DNA of 64,000 nucleotides from JACPUX01 sp964517465 (GTDB lineage: Bacteria; Pseudomonadota; Gammaproteobacteria; Burkholderiales; Casimicrobiaceae): contig CAZFEK010000022.1 of the NCBI GenBank assembly GCA_964517465.1, positions 5,753-69,752 on the forward strand. The letters are read 5' to 3'. The stretch's first letter is position 1. Each line of letters starts with the position of its first letter. The position numbers and the translations under genes are program-made. Under the pieces are notes generated by a model. That model had not been told where the DNA came from and ran no database searches. It saw nothing but the letters and a program-made list of their open reading frames with translations. This document shows, one piece after another, positions 51,211 to 61,288 of this stretch.

Positions 51211-53643
51211 ATGAGCAATGGGCAACTAGCCGAAAGCAAGACGTCTTGGTCCCTGGGTTTGGTTATCGGCCTGGTGATGCTGTGCGGGCAGTCACCCGCC
51301 CTGGCCACGACCTACCGCATCGTTTTTGCCTCCAACCTGCAAGCGGCATCCGGCGGCTGCTACCGCGACGACCTGAGCGGCTGCGATCTGTATTCGGCGC
51401 TCTACGACAGCGGCACCAGGTCGGTGAGTGCGCTCACGCGGCTCACCAGCGATTCCACCGCGGCGGAAGCCTTTCCCGCGCTGTCCCCCGACGGCAATTG
51501 GGTGGCCTACGATCATGGCAGCAACGCAAGTCCCGTCCGCCATGAGTTGCGCCTCATCCATTTACAGACCGGCAGCGAGACGACGCTGGTGAGCGACGGC
51601 CGCTTTCCGGAATGGATAGACGGCACTCATCTGGTCTATTCCTCGGTGCTGCCGGGCAACAAGCACGTGGCGCTGCTGGAACTCGACGTGAGCAACGGCA
51701 CGCCCCGCGTGAAAAGCACCCAGTCGATCTGCACGGCCAGCCGCTGCCCCGACACCGCAGCCACGGAAGACCCGTTTCCTTTTCCTGGCGGCAGCCGCAT
51801 CGCTTTTCAATCGACCAAGTCGGATCGTTACATCGCGGGCCTGAGCTTCATCAACCTCGATGGCAGCGGCTTCACCCAACCCAATGGCTGGGACGGTTCG
51901 GGGCACGCCATCGTCAGCGCTGCCGGCAACGAAGTGCTGTACGCGCTCGCTACCAGCGGCGCGCTGCAAGTGCTCAATCTCAGCAGCGGTGCCAAGACGA
52001 GCTTGCCCCTGGCCAGCACCGGGGCCACGCTCAGCGCCTATGACACGCGCTATGGCAGCGCCAGTACCGTCAGTTGGGCTTACGCCGCCTGGCTCGATGG
52101 TCAGAGCGCCTTGCTTCTTTCCGGCGCCGGCGCCGACAGCCGCGGCGCGCAATTCATGTCCCGCCTTTTCTTGGGCGAGTTCGACGCCGCCTGGAGCCGC
52201 GTCACGATTACCGACCTCGCCACCGCCATCGAGCGTGCCGCCGGAAAAAGCGGCAAAGACTTCTGTACCGCCGCGGCGCGAGCCCTTGCCGCAGGCAGCA
52301 CCGGCAGCACCGCAGCCAGCCCTATTCTGGGCATACAAGGTGCGGAACAGGGCGATCTGGCGATCATCCACAGCCTCGGCGCCAATACGGCACAGATTCC
52401 CTTGCCGAAAACCGGCGCAGATTTTTCGTCCATGTTGGCTCAAGCCAGCAGCGCGGACATGAAAGTCTTGCTGCGCGTGGATCCTTCCGACATTCAATCC
52501 ACCGCGCTCAAGTTCGATACGGCGAAGCTGTCGAGCCTCGTTACCGGGGTGAAGAGCGGTTTAGCCGACGCGCGTGTAGCGGGTTTGTTGATTGCCGAAG
52601 ACCTCTGCCAGGAAAATCCGGCGACGCATAGCCGCAAATGGAATATCAACGCTGCCGAACTGGCTGCGGCGGTGAGCGCGATCAAGGCCATTGTGCCCAG
52701 CCTGGCCGTGGCGGTGGCCTTCAACAAGGCGAGCTGTCTCGATTCTTTCGTGTCCAGCGCGAGTGCCGGCGCGAACATCGGCGACATCGCCCTGCTCAAT
52801 CTTTTCTACTACAAATGGAACACGACCGCGAAGCTCATCGACAGCTATCAATATTCGGCGATGAACTTCAAACGCTTCGCGCCCGCGGCGCGCGTGTTGC
52901 CGCGCATCGGCGTGATCGAACGGGTGGGCGAGGAGACTTCGCCTTTCCCCGGCACCGACTGGATTATCGCCCGCAGCAAGGAATTTTTCGCCTTCGGCGG
53001 CGCCTTCGATGGCGTGATGTACTACGACTACCGGCAGCAGGAAGCGCGGCAAGTGAAGAACATCATCAACGTCGTCGGCGACGCGAGCTACCTCGCCGCC
53101 TTCCAAAGCGTTTTCGCGGCGGCGCAAAGCGTCTACGGCGTGAGCCCGGCGCAACAGTCCTTCGTCGAGTATTACGAGCCGGAACTCGATCACTATTTCA
53201 TCACCGCCGACTCGAATGAACAGGCCTACCTCTATACCGGCGGCGCCGGCAACTGGCAGCGCACGGGTTATGCCTTCAAAGAAGGCGGCAGTGCGCCGCT
53301 GTGCCGTTTCTACGGCAACACCGCGATCAATCCGGCGACGGGCACTATCTACGGCCCGAACTCCCACTTCTACACCGTCAACGCCGCGGAGTGCGCCGAG
53401 CTCAAAGCGGCCTACAACCCAATGGCGCCAAGCTGGAAATTCGAATCCGACAGCGATCAGAGCACTGCGGCACTGGGCGGCACCTGCGCCGCCGGCCTGG
53501 TGCCGGTCTATCGCGCCTACAACAACGGCTATGCGCGCGGCGTGGATTCGAACCATCGTCTCGGCAGCGACTTTGCGGCCTATTTGGCCACCGTCGCCGC
53601 CGGGTGGCTGGCCGAAGGTGTGGTCATGTGCGCCCCGCAATAG
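51211..53643 (+). CDS. Secreted TolB-like propeller/TIM-barrel-like/DUF5648 protein
   Basis: 810 residues from ATG 51211 (GGGGG before it). Signal peptide about 1-35 (ALA-TT). Part 1 (40-330): propeller strands of the PD40/WD40-like type (FPALSPDGNWVAYDHG, FPFPGGSRIAFQST). Part 2 (about 370-640): TIM-barrel-like segment with VLLRVDPSD, AGLLIAEDLCQ, VAVAFNKASC and FDGVMYYDY, resembling a glycoside-hydrolase scaffold, catalytic residues not confirmed. Part 3 (650-810): DUF5648-type repeats VEYYEPELDHYFIT, SHFYTVNAAECA, PVYRAYNNGYARGVDSNHR. No sorting signal at the C-terminus. A longer frame upstream was rejected. Confidence 0.75.
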   Translation: MSNGQLAESKTSWSLGLVIGLVMLCGQSPALATTYRIVFASNLQAASGGCYRDDLSGCDLYSALYDSGTRSVSALTRLTSDSTAAEAFPALSPDGNWVAYDHGSNASPVRHELRLIHLQTGSETTLVSDGRFPEWIDGTHLVYSSVLPGNKHVALLELDVSNGTPRVKSTQSICTASRCPDTAATEDPFPFPGGSRIAFQSTKSDRYIAGLSFINLDGSGFTQPNGWDGSGHAIVSAAGNEVLYALATSGALQVLNLSSGAKTSLPLASTGATLSAYDTRYGSASTVSWAYAAWLDGQSALLLSGAGADSRGAQFMSRLFLGEFDAAWSRVTITDLATAIERAAGKSGKDFCTAAARALAAGSTGSTAASPILGIQGAEQGDLAIIHSLGANTAQIPLPKTGADFSSMLAQASSADMKVLLRVDPSDIQSTALKFDTAKLSSLVTGVKSGLADARVAGLLIAEDLCQENPATHSRKWNINAAELAAAVSAIKAIVPSLAVAVAFNKASCLDSFVSSASAGANIGDIALLNLFYYKWNTTAKLIDSYQYSAMNFKRFAPAARVLPRIGVIERVGEETSPFPGTDWIIARSKEFFAFGGAFDGVMYYDYRQQEARQVKNIINVVGDASYLAAFQSVFAAAQSVYGVSPAQQSFVEYYEPELDHYFITADSNEQAYLYTGGAGNWQRTGYAFKEGGSAPLCRFYGNTAINPATGTIYGPNSHFYTVNAAECAELKAAYNPMAPSWKFESDSDQSTAALGGTCAAGLVPVYRAYNNGYARGVDSNHRLGSDFAAYLATVAAGWLAEGVVMCAPQ

Positions 53644-53750
53644 GCGACGAAGCGCCGCCGGCGCCGACCGGAAGCAGCCAGGACGCTTGCGGTCGAACAC
53701 CCTCCTGCACGATCATGCCCGGGGCATAGTTGACCCTGGGAGGTGGTGTC

Positions 53751-54980
53751 ATGAAGGTTTGGAGATACGTCGGTTTGGCCGCACTGGCCACCCTGGTCTG
53801 CGGGTCGGCCTGGGCGCAATCCGGCGAAGAGGCTGCCCTGCAGGCGCAGTTGGTTCGCATCGAAACCTTGCGCGGTGAGCGCCCCAAAGACGACTTGCTG
53901 GTCTTCTATCGCGCCATGACCCAGGCCCAACTCGGTGCACGCGCAGCGGCCCTCGCCGACTTGCGCAGTTTGCTCGGCCGGCGCCGCGGTTTGATTCCCG
54001 CGCCGGGCGCCGGCTTCGACCGCCTGTGGGAGGACGAGGAATTCCAGCGCCTGCGGGCGCAACTCGCCGCCGACGAGCCGAAGACCCAGCCACCCGCGGC
54101 GGTGCTCGCCAGGCTCACGGGAAAGTCGCTTCTTCCCGAAGGCATCGCCTACGATCCCAAATCGCGGCGCCTGTTCGTCGGCAGCATCCATCGGCGCAAG
54201 ATCGTCACACTCGATGCGCAGGGCCGGCAGGAGGACTGGTCGCGCGCGGAGGATCGCCTCGATGCCGTGCTGGGCTTGCGCGTGGACCTGCCGCGCCGGC
54301 TTCTGTGGGCGGTCAGCAGCAATGGTTCCGACGACGAAGCCGAAAAGGCGCGAAGCAATGCCCTCATCGCCTGGGATCTCGCAAGCCGCCGCGTGGTGCG
54401 CCGCGTCGAGCTACCCCAGGCCCTGCACTTGAATGACCTCTGCATCGCCGACGACGGCACGGTCTACGCCAGCGATTCCTTCGGCAGCACGATTTGGGTG
54501 CTGGGCCCCAGCGCGGCGACCGCGGTCGCTCTCGGAAAACCCGGCCAACTCAGAGGCGCCAATGGGCTCGCCCTGGGCCCCGGAGGTGAACTTTATGTCG
54601 CGCTTTCCACCGGCATCGCCCGCATCGAGGTTGCCAGCGGCGCCTGGCAGCGCATGGCGCAGCCCGACGAATGGGTCACCGGCGGCATCGACGGACTCTA
54701 CTACCACCGCGGCGCATTGATCGGCGTACAAAACGGCCCCAATCCGGGGCGCGTGATTCGCCTGAAGTTAAGCGCCGACGGCCGGAACATCACCGCTTTC
54801 GACGTGTTGCAGTCGCATCACCACCCCGAGTTCGACGAGCCCACCACCGGCGCCATCGTCGGCGAACACCTCATCGTCATCGCCAATTCACACATCGCGC
54901 GTCGGCGCCCCGATGGCAGCATCGCCGGGGCGGATCGGCTGCGCGCGCCGGTGCTTCTCAAAGTACCGCTGCAGAAATAA
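53751..54980 (+). CDS. SMP-30/gluconolactonase-like secreted propeller protein
   Basis: 409 residues from ATG 53751 with GGGAGG upstream. Signal peptide 1-22 (AWAQ). Residues about 25-105 are an unrecognised helical part (tetratricopeptide-like spacing); residues 110-409 resemble six-bladed SMP-30 enzymes with LLPEGIAYDPKSRRLFVGSIHRRKI, LHLNDLCIADDGTVYASDSFGSTI and GANGLALGPGGELYVA. The substrate is unknown. It follows the DUF5648 protein by 107 bp. Confidence 0.78.
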   Translation: MKVWRYVGLAALATLVCGSAWAQSGEEAALQAQLVRIETLRGERPKDDLLVFYRAMTQAQLGARAAALADLRSLLGRRRGLIPAPGAGFDRLWEDEEFQRLRAQLAADEPKTQPPAAVLARLTGKSLLPEGIAYDPKSRRLFVGSIHRRKIVTLDAQGRQEDWSRAEDRLDAVLGLRVDLPRRLLWAVSSNGSDDEAEKARSNALIAWDLASRRVVRRVELPQALHLNDLCIADDGTVYASDSFGSTIWVLGPSAATAVALGKPGQLRGANGLALGPGGELYVALSTGIARIEVASGAWQRMAQPDEWVTGGIDGLYYHRGALIGVQNGPNPGRVIRLKLSADGRNITAFDVLQSHHHPEFDEPTTGAIVGEHLIVIANSHIARRRPDGSIAGADRLRAPVLLKVPLQK

Positions 54981-55033
54981 GGCGCCGCCCTCAGGCGCGC
55001 TGGATAGCGCCCGGTTCAACGGATCTCTTGCGC

Positions 55034-55062
55034 TTGACAACTCGGCTAGGGTGCGCCAGTAT
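55034..55062 (+). promoter_or_regulatory. Promoter of the sdpR-sdpI operon
   Basis: Perfect TTGACA (55034-55039), 17-base spacer, CAGTAT (55057-55062). Start near 55069. Confidence 0.6.
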
Positions 55063-55083
55063 TTCGATATGTATCTAATTACA

Positions 55084-55100
55084 CATTGATCGAATCAATG
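55084..55100. promoter_or_regulatory. Perfect inverted repeat over the sdpR-like start codon
   Basis: CATTGAT-CGA-ATCAATG: 7-bp arms, 3-base spacer; the last three bases are the ATG at 55098-55100. A candidate site for autorepression. Confidence 0.6.
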
Positions 55101-55388
55101 CCGAAAGAACAAGACGGCGCCTTCAAAGCCATTGCCGATCCGACACGGCGGGAAATCTTGCGCCTCTTGCGCCGGCGCGAGATGACCGCGGGGGAGCTGG
55201 CCGAGCGCTTCGACATGACTAAGCCGACCATGTCCCACCATTTCGCCGTGTTGAAAGCGGCCGACCTCATCACCAGCCGGCGCGAGGGTCAAACCATTTG
55301 GTATGGACTCAATACCACGGTCGTCGAAGACATCCTGGCCTGGGCCATGGACCTCGCCGACCGCAAACCGCAAAGGAAGCGAATATGA
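55098..55388 (+). CDS. SdpR-like ArsR-family autorepressor
   Basis: 96 residues from ATG 55098 (a TTG at 55086 adds four). Winged helix with AIADPTRREILRLLRRREMTAGELAERFDMTKPTMSHHFAVLKAADLI, which lacks the metal-binding Cys of ArsR, as in Bacillus SdpR. It overlaps the first SdpI gene by 4 bases (ATGA). In Bacillus SdpI traps SdpR at the membrane to control immunity. Confidence 0.85.
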   Translation: MPKEQDGAFKAIADPTRREILRLLRRREMTAGELAERFDMTKPTMSHHFAVLKAADLITSRREGQTIWYGLNTTVVEDILAWAMDLADRKPQRKRI

Positions 55389-56062
55389 AAACACGCTACT
55401 TCTTGACGGGCCTCGGGCTCGTGGTCTTGGTGCTGGGCCTCACTGCTTTCTTCTGGGGCGAACTTCCCGAGCGAGTTCCCGTGCATTGGAATGCCGCGGG
55501 GGAAATCGACCGCTACGGTTCGCGCTGGGAACTCGTGTTCTTCGGCCCGGGAATGATGCTGGGCACTTTGCTCCTGTTCGCGCTCTTGCCCTGGCTGTCG
55601 CCGCGGCGCTTTAAAGTCGAGGACTCAGGCGGCACTTACCTGCGCTTCATGCTGATCGTCGTGGCCATGTTCGCTTACTTCCACTTAGTGCTGCTTTGGG
55701 CCGGTTTGGGCAAGCGTTTCGACATGCTGGCCGCGGTATTTGGCGGCTTGGGGCTCTTCCTTGCGCTGCTGGGCAATTTGCTGGGCAAGTTGCGTCGCAA
55801 CTTTTACCTCGGCATCCGCACCCCCTGGACCCTCGCCGACGAAGCGAACTGGTATGCCACGCATCGTTTGGCCGGCAAGACCATGGTCACAGGCGGCGTT
55901 CTGGTTCTTGTATTTGCGATTTTGGGTTTGCCCTGGTGGCTAAACGTCGGCGCCATGCTGGCGGCGAGCTTGATTCCTGTGGGCTACTCGCTTTGGTATT
56001 GCAAGCGGCAGGAGCGCGCGATCGGCGAGAACAACGAACACAGAGTCGGGAGAAACGGATGA
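55385..56062 (+). CDS. SdpI-family membrane protein, first copy
   Basis: 225 residues, about six predicted helices. Begins with a DUF1648-like segment (ELPERVPVHWNAAGEIDRYGSR) and has the SdpI signature TLADEANWYATHRLAGK (about 154-170). AAAGGAAG precedes ATG 55385. SdpI proteins give immunity to the SdpC toxin and relay signals; no SdpC-like toxin gene was found here. The stop overlaps the second copy by 4 bases. Confidence 0.85.
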   Translation: MKTRYFLTGLGLVVLVLGLTAFFWGELPERVPVHWNAAGEIDRYGSRWELVFFGPGMMLGTLLLFALLPWLSPRRFKVEDSGGTYLRFMLIVVAMFAYFHLVLLWAGLGKRFDMLAAVFGGLGLFLALLGNLLGKLRRNFYLGIRTPWTLADEANWYATHRLAGKTMVTGGVLVLVFAILGLPWWLNVGAMLAASLIPVGYSLWYCKRQERAIGENNEHRVGRNG

Positions 56063-56802
56063 AGAAAACCTATATCGGCGCTTCGCTGGCGCTGTTGGGG
56101 ATCAGCGGCTTGGCGATCCTGTGGTTCTGGCTAGGCTTGCCCCAAGATCACTGGCACCGGGGCGATGCCACCATGGTCCTGATTCCCGCCTTCTTCTGGG
56201 CGATCGGGGCATGGCTCGTCCTTCGCTTGGTGGGTTTGCCATGGCTTGCCCCGAATCGCGCGGAAATCGATGCAATGGGCATGGTTCCCTACAAGTTCGC
56301 TTTGGGCTTGGCGCTTATCTTTGCCATATCGGTGCTGGGCTTGGTGTATGTCTTCTGGGCGGGAGACTTTCCGTTGCGGCGCACGTTGCCGTTTTTCATC
56401 GTCTTTTTTCAGCTCTACGTTGCCAACATGTTTGGCAAGCTGCGGCGCAACCACTTTCTGGGGATCTCCAACGCGTGGACCCTGAGCGACGCGGCGAACT
56501 GGTACGCCACCCACCGCTTCGCCGCCAAGAGCGGCATGTTCGCCGGTCTTATTTGCCTCATTCTGGCTCTATGGGATACGCCGGTCATGTGGTTGGCATC
56601 GGTCGTGATTGGTTTTTCGATGCTGAACCACGTGTATTCCTTTTGGTACTTCAAGAAACCACCCAGGGCCGCTGGTTCAGGAGGTGAGGGCACGCTCCCA
56701 GGCACTGCGCGGAAACCGGGTGCGCAGTGTTCCGTGCAAGGCACCGAGCGAGATCTTCATTCCCACTGCTCCCAAAACGCGAGCGGCGGAAAAGAATCGT
56801 AG
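56059..56802 (+). CDS. SdpI-family membrane protein, second copy
   Basis: 247 residues, about six predicted helices, with TLSDAANWYATHRFAAK (about 143-159) matching the first copy. It lacks the N-terminal DUF1648-like segment. A hydrophilic tail of about 45 residues (from about 203) is odd for the family; its last 46 bp overlap the convergent GFA gene, so the tail may be a run-on past the original stop. Operon with the two genes before it. Confidence 0.83.
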   Translation: MKKTYIGASLALLGISGLAILWFWLGLPQDHWHRGDATMVLIPAFFWAIGAWLVLRLVGLPWLAPNRAEIDAMGMVPYKFALGLALIFAISVLGLVYVFWAGDFPLRRTLPFFIVFFQLYVANMFGKLRRNHFLGISNAWTLSDAANWYATHRFAAKSGMFAGLICLILALWDTPVMWLASVVIGFSMLNHVYSFWYFKKPPRAAGSGGEGTLPGTARKPGAQCSVQGTERDLHSHCSQNASGGKES

Positions 56803-57641
56803 CGTGGCGCGGGATCGCTGATTTCGAACCACGGGGCTTTGGAGCCGCAGAAGAACTGCGCGCAGGCGCTGAGCCGGGGGTCGGTGTCGAGGGAGCCGGC
56901 CGGAACGATGGCGTGGCTGCCTTGCTCTTCCAGCACCGGGAGCTTGCTGCCGCAACCCTTGCAGAAGGCGCGTAGGTTGCCGGGCGACGACTCGTAGCTC
57001 GCCACGCAATCTGCGCCGCGGGTCCAGGTGAAACCCTCGCCGGCGGCGTGCAAGAAGCTGCCGAAGGCCGAGCCGGTGAAGCGGCGGCACATCGAGCAAT
57101 GGCAGTGGTTGAGAAAGTAGATCCGACCGGGCAAACGGTAGGCGACTGATCCGCAAAGGCAGGAGCCCTCGATCACTTCGGCGCCCGAGGTCGTGGCCTC
57201 GCCCGCGGGCTCGAGATCCTGGGTTTCGAAGCCGGGATAGACCGGGAATTGAGGCAGCGCATCCTGCAGGGGATACCAGGGCGCTTTGTCAGCGGCAAAG
57301 ACATGCCGCTCCGGGCGCCGATCGACCTCAGTCTCCAAGCCGCCGAGGTGCAAAACGACACGCTCGGGCTCCCCCAGGCGCCGCAGGAAAAGCGAACTGC
57401 CGCAAAAGCGGCAAAAGCAGCGCTCCCGGCGGGTCGAGGAGCGATACGCGATGATCGCCTCCTCCCCCCGAGTGATCGCGAAATGCCGGGCCGGCAACGC
57501 CGCATTGGCTGAAAAAGCTGCGCCCTGCGCCTTGCGGCACATCTTGCAATGGCAATACTCCGCGCGTTCGAGCGGCGCCTGCGCTGCATACCGAACGGCA
57601 CCGCAAAGGCAACGGCCGGTGATTTCGAATGAAGACATCAT
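56757..57641 (-). CDS. Tandem GFA-domain protein
   Basis: 294 residues with two glutathione-dependent-formaldehyde-activating (GFA/CENP-V) domains. Domain 1 (about 8-125): CLCGAVRY, CHCKMCRKAQG, CFCRFCGS. Domain 2 (about 155-285): CLCGSVAY, HCHCSMCRRFTGS, FCKGCGSKL. Both keep the paired zinc-site cysteines. Most GFA proteins have a single domain. Enzymatic role is uncertain. Convergent with the SdpI operon, 46-bp overlap. Confidence 0.87.
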   Translation of the reverse strand: MMSSFEITGRCLCGAVRYAAQAPLERAEYCHCKMCRKAQGAAFSANAALPARHFAITRGEEAIIAYRSSTRRERCFCRFCGSSLFLRRLGEPERVVLHLGGLETEVDRRPERHVFAADKAPWYPLQDALPQFPVYPGFETQDLEPAGEATTSGAEVIEGSCLCGSVAYRLPGRIYFLNHCHCSMCRRFTGSAFGSFLHAAGEGFTWTRGADCVASYESSPGNLRAFCKGCGSKLPVLEEQGSHAIVPAGSLDTDPRLSACAQFFCGSKAPWFEISDPAPRYDSFPPLAFWEQWE

Positions 57642-57747
57642 GATTCCCAGAACAGGGCGAAAAACAACTTTCGCGGGCAGAAAACCTCACGCATTGTGCA
57701 TCACTCTGGCTACAATGGCCCCCTTTTTCGTGAAACGGGAAATACCC

Positions 57748-58686
57748 ATGGCCGGCGCCAGCTTGCTTGCTTTGCTCGACGACATCGCTTCGATTCTCGA
57801 CGATGTGGCGCTGATGACCAAAGTCGCGGCCAAAAAAACCGCGGGTGTAGTGGGCGACGATCTTGCGGTCAATGCCGATCAGGTCAGCGGTGTGCGCGCC
57901 GAACGCGAACTGCCGGTGGTCTGGGCGGTGGGGGTGGGATCGTTCAAGAACAAGCTCATCCTCGTGCCGGCGGCGCTTCTGCTCAATGCCCTGGCCCCTT
58001 GGGCGGTGTTGCCGCTGCTGATGCTGGGCGGGTTTTATCTCTGCCTAGAAGGGATGGAGAAAATTGCTCATCACTGGCTGCACAAGCCACAGGACGATCA
58101 GGCCGAACATCGGCGGGAGCTGGCCGCGGTAGCCGATCCCGAGGTGGATCTGGTGGCCTTCGAGCGCGAAAAGATTCGGGGTGCAATCCGCACCGACTTC
58201 GTGCTCTCCGCCGAAATCATCATCATCGCCCTGGGCACCGTCGCCGCCAAACCCTTCCTCACTCAGGTGGCCGTGCTCGCGGCGATTGGTGTGGCCATGA
58301 CCCTCGGGGTCTATGGCTTGGTGGCAGCCATCGTCAAAGCCGACGACCTTGGGTTCTACCTGGTCCGGAAGCGTGCTGCGGTCGCGCGTCTCACGGGCAA
58401 GTTCCTACTGGCGGCAGCGCCGCGCTTCCTGAAGTCGCTGACGGTCATCGGCACGATCGCCATGTTTCTGGTCGGCGGCAGCATTTTGGCGCATGGCATT
58501 CCCCCGCTTCATCATGCCGTGGAAGTCGGCTCCTTGGCAGTGGGCGGCCTGCTGGGCAGCATTTTGCCGACCTTGGCCGATCTTCTGGTGGGTTTATTGG
58601 GGGGTATTTTGGCTCTGGGCGCAGTAAAGCTCGTCACTCCTCTGGTTCGCCGGGTGCGGTCCGGTTCCGGGTCCTCTGAAGCCTGA
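57748..58686 (+). CDS. DUF808/YedI-family inner-membrane protein
   Basis: 312 residues from ATG 57748. Start MAGASLLALLDDIASILDDVA is the family hallmark, with KTAGVVGDDLAVNA following. Several predicted helices across about 65-300. A longer open frame upstream crosses the GFA gene on the other strand and was rejected. Function unknown. Confidence 0.88.
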   Translation: MAGASLLALLDDIASILDDVALMTKVAAKKTAGVVGDDLAVNADQVSGVRAERELPVVWAVGVGSFKNKLILVPAALLLNALAPWAVLPLLMLGGFYLCLEGMEKIAHHWLHKPQDDQAEHRRELAAVADPEVDLVAFEREKIRGAIRTDFVLSAEIIIIALGTVAAKPFLTQVAVLAAIGVAMTLGVYGLVAAIVKADDLGFYLVRKRAAVARLTGKFLLAAAPRFLKSLTVIGTIAMFLVGGSILAHGIPPLHHAVEVGSLAVGGLLGSILPTLADLLVGLLGGILALGAVKLVTPLVRRVRSGSGSSEA

Positions 58687-58943
58687 ACCGGACGAGCCGC
58701 AGCCAAGCGATCACTCCCTGATTGCAGAACGCGAATAGCTTCTCCTGCTCTCCTAACAGGGACGGAGTGATCCTCGGGCCATTCCGCCCCGGGGAGCTGA
58801 GGGGCAGCCCTCCGGCAAATTCTCCCCGATCGGCTCTTGGGGCCATTTCGTCCCCCAGGGCTCGTAGACCCAAGGCGCAGGGGAGGCGGGCGAGGAGGGC
58901 TTGCCACCAAGAGTATCGGCACCAATAAATCGGCGCCAAGCAC
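58687..58943. other. Intergenic region upstream of groESL
   Basis: 257 bases, GC-rich with no supported gene; a 68-codon frame at 58722 has no family features. The groESL promoter and CIRCE lie to its right. Confidence 0.5.
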
Positions 58944-58972
58944 TTGAAATTGCCCCTTTCTTACCCTATTAT
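58944..58972 (+). promoter_or_regulatory. sigma70-type promoter of groESL
   Basis: TTGAAA (58944-58949), 17-base spacer, TATTAT (58967-58972). The -10 touches the CIRCE element, so HrcA binding would block initiation. Confidence 0.8.
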
Positions 58973-58998
58973 TAGCACTCGCCGGCGTCGAGTGCTAA
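58972..58998 (+). promoter_or_regulatory. CIRCE element (HrcA operator)
   Basis: TTAGCACTC (58972-58980), 9-base spacer, GAGTGCTAA (58990-58998): a perfect match to the CIRCE consensus. Confidence 0.97.
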
Positions 58999-59089
58999 TA
59001 ACGCATCATCAGGCGCCCAGCTCCAATCCGCTTCCCGCGGCAGCGTGCCCCGGGAGGTTCTTCGGTCCAACCTAGGAGAGTAATCCACC

Positions 59090-59380
59090 ATGAAAATCCG
59101 TCCTTTGCACGATCGCGTGATCGTCAAGCGCCTGGAAGAGGAACGCAAGACGGCTTCCGGCATCGTCATTCCCGACACCGCCGCCGAAAAACCCGATCAG
59201 GGCGAAGTGCTGGCCGTAGGCAACGGCAAGATCCTCGAAGACGGCAAGGTCCGTCAACTGGCGGTGAAAGTCGGCGACCGCGTGCTCTTTGGCAAGTACT
59301 CCGGCCAGTCCGTCAAGGTCGAGGGCGAAGAGCTGCTGGTCATGCGCGAAGAAGACATCATGGGTGTGATCGAGGGCTGA
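59090..59380 (+). CDS. groES: Co-chaperonin GroES
   Basis: 96 residues starting MKIRPLHDRVIVKRLEEE, with the mobile loop ERKTASGIVIPDTAAEK (about 18-34) that binds GroEL. AGGAGAG precedes the ATG by 8 nt. Directly under the CIRCE promoter, 47 bp before groEL. Confidence 0.98.
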   Translation: MKIRPLHDRVIVKRLEEERKTASGIVIPDTAAEKPDQGEVLAVGNGKILEDGKVRQLAVKVGDRVLFGKYSGQSVKVEGEELLVMREEDIMGVIEG

Positions 59381-59427
59381 GTCCCCCCGGTTCGCGCACG
59401 CATTTCAACGAATCCAGGAGAAATTAA

Positions 59428-61071
<1,644 letters not shown>

Positions 61072-61122
61072 GCTGCGCCCTGCGCCGCTCCCCAGGGACG
61101 GCGCGCTGCCTGAGCCAGGCAC

Positions 61123-61152
61123 GAAACCCCGCTGCGGCGGGGTTTCGCTTTT
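61123..61152 (+). terminator. Rho-independent terminator of groESL
   Basis: GAAACCCCGC (61123-61132), loop TGCG, GCGGGGTTTC (61137-61146), then GCTTTT. Confidence 0.85.
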
Positions 61153-61288
61153 GGCGAGGTCAACTTTTCTCGATCCGGGCCGAAATTACCCATTATCGGC
61201 CACGATGAGACTTGCGCCCGAACGCTCGAATCGGCAAGATTGGCGGCAACGAAATCGACAACGACTTTTCATTCTTTACTCTCGATCC

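Noticed and set aside
55084..55100. Fnr/Crp-type box (TTGAT-ATCAA) before the sdpR-like gene
   Set aside because: The half-sites are 3 bases apart; Fnr boxes need 4. Treated as an ArsR-type operator instead.
58722..58928. 68-codon frame upstream of groES
   Set aside because: Arg/Ser/Pro-rich, no ribosome site, typical of non-coding GC-rich DNA.
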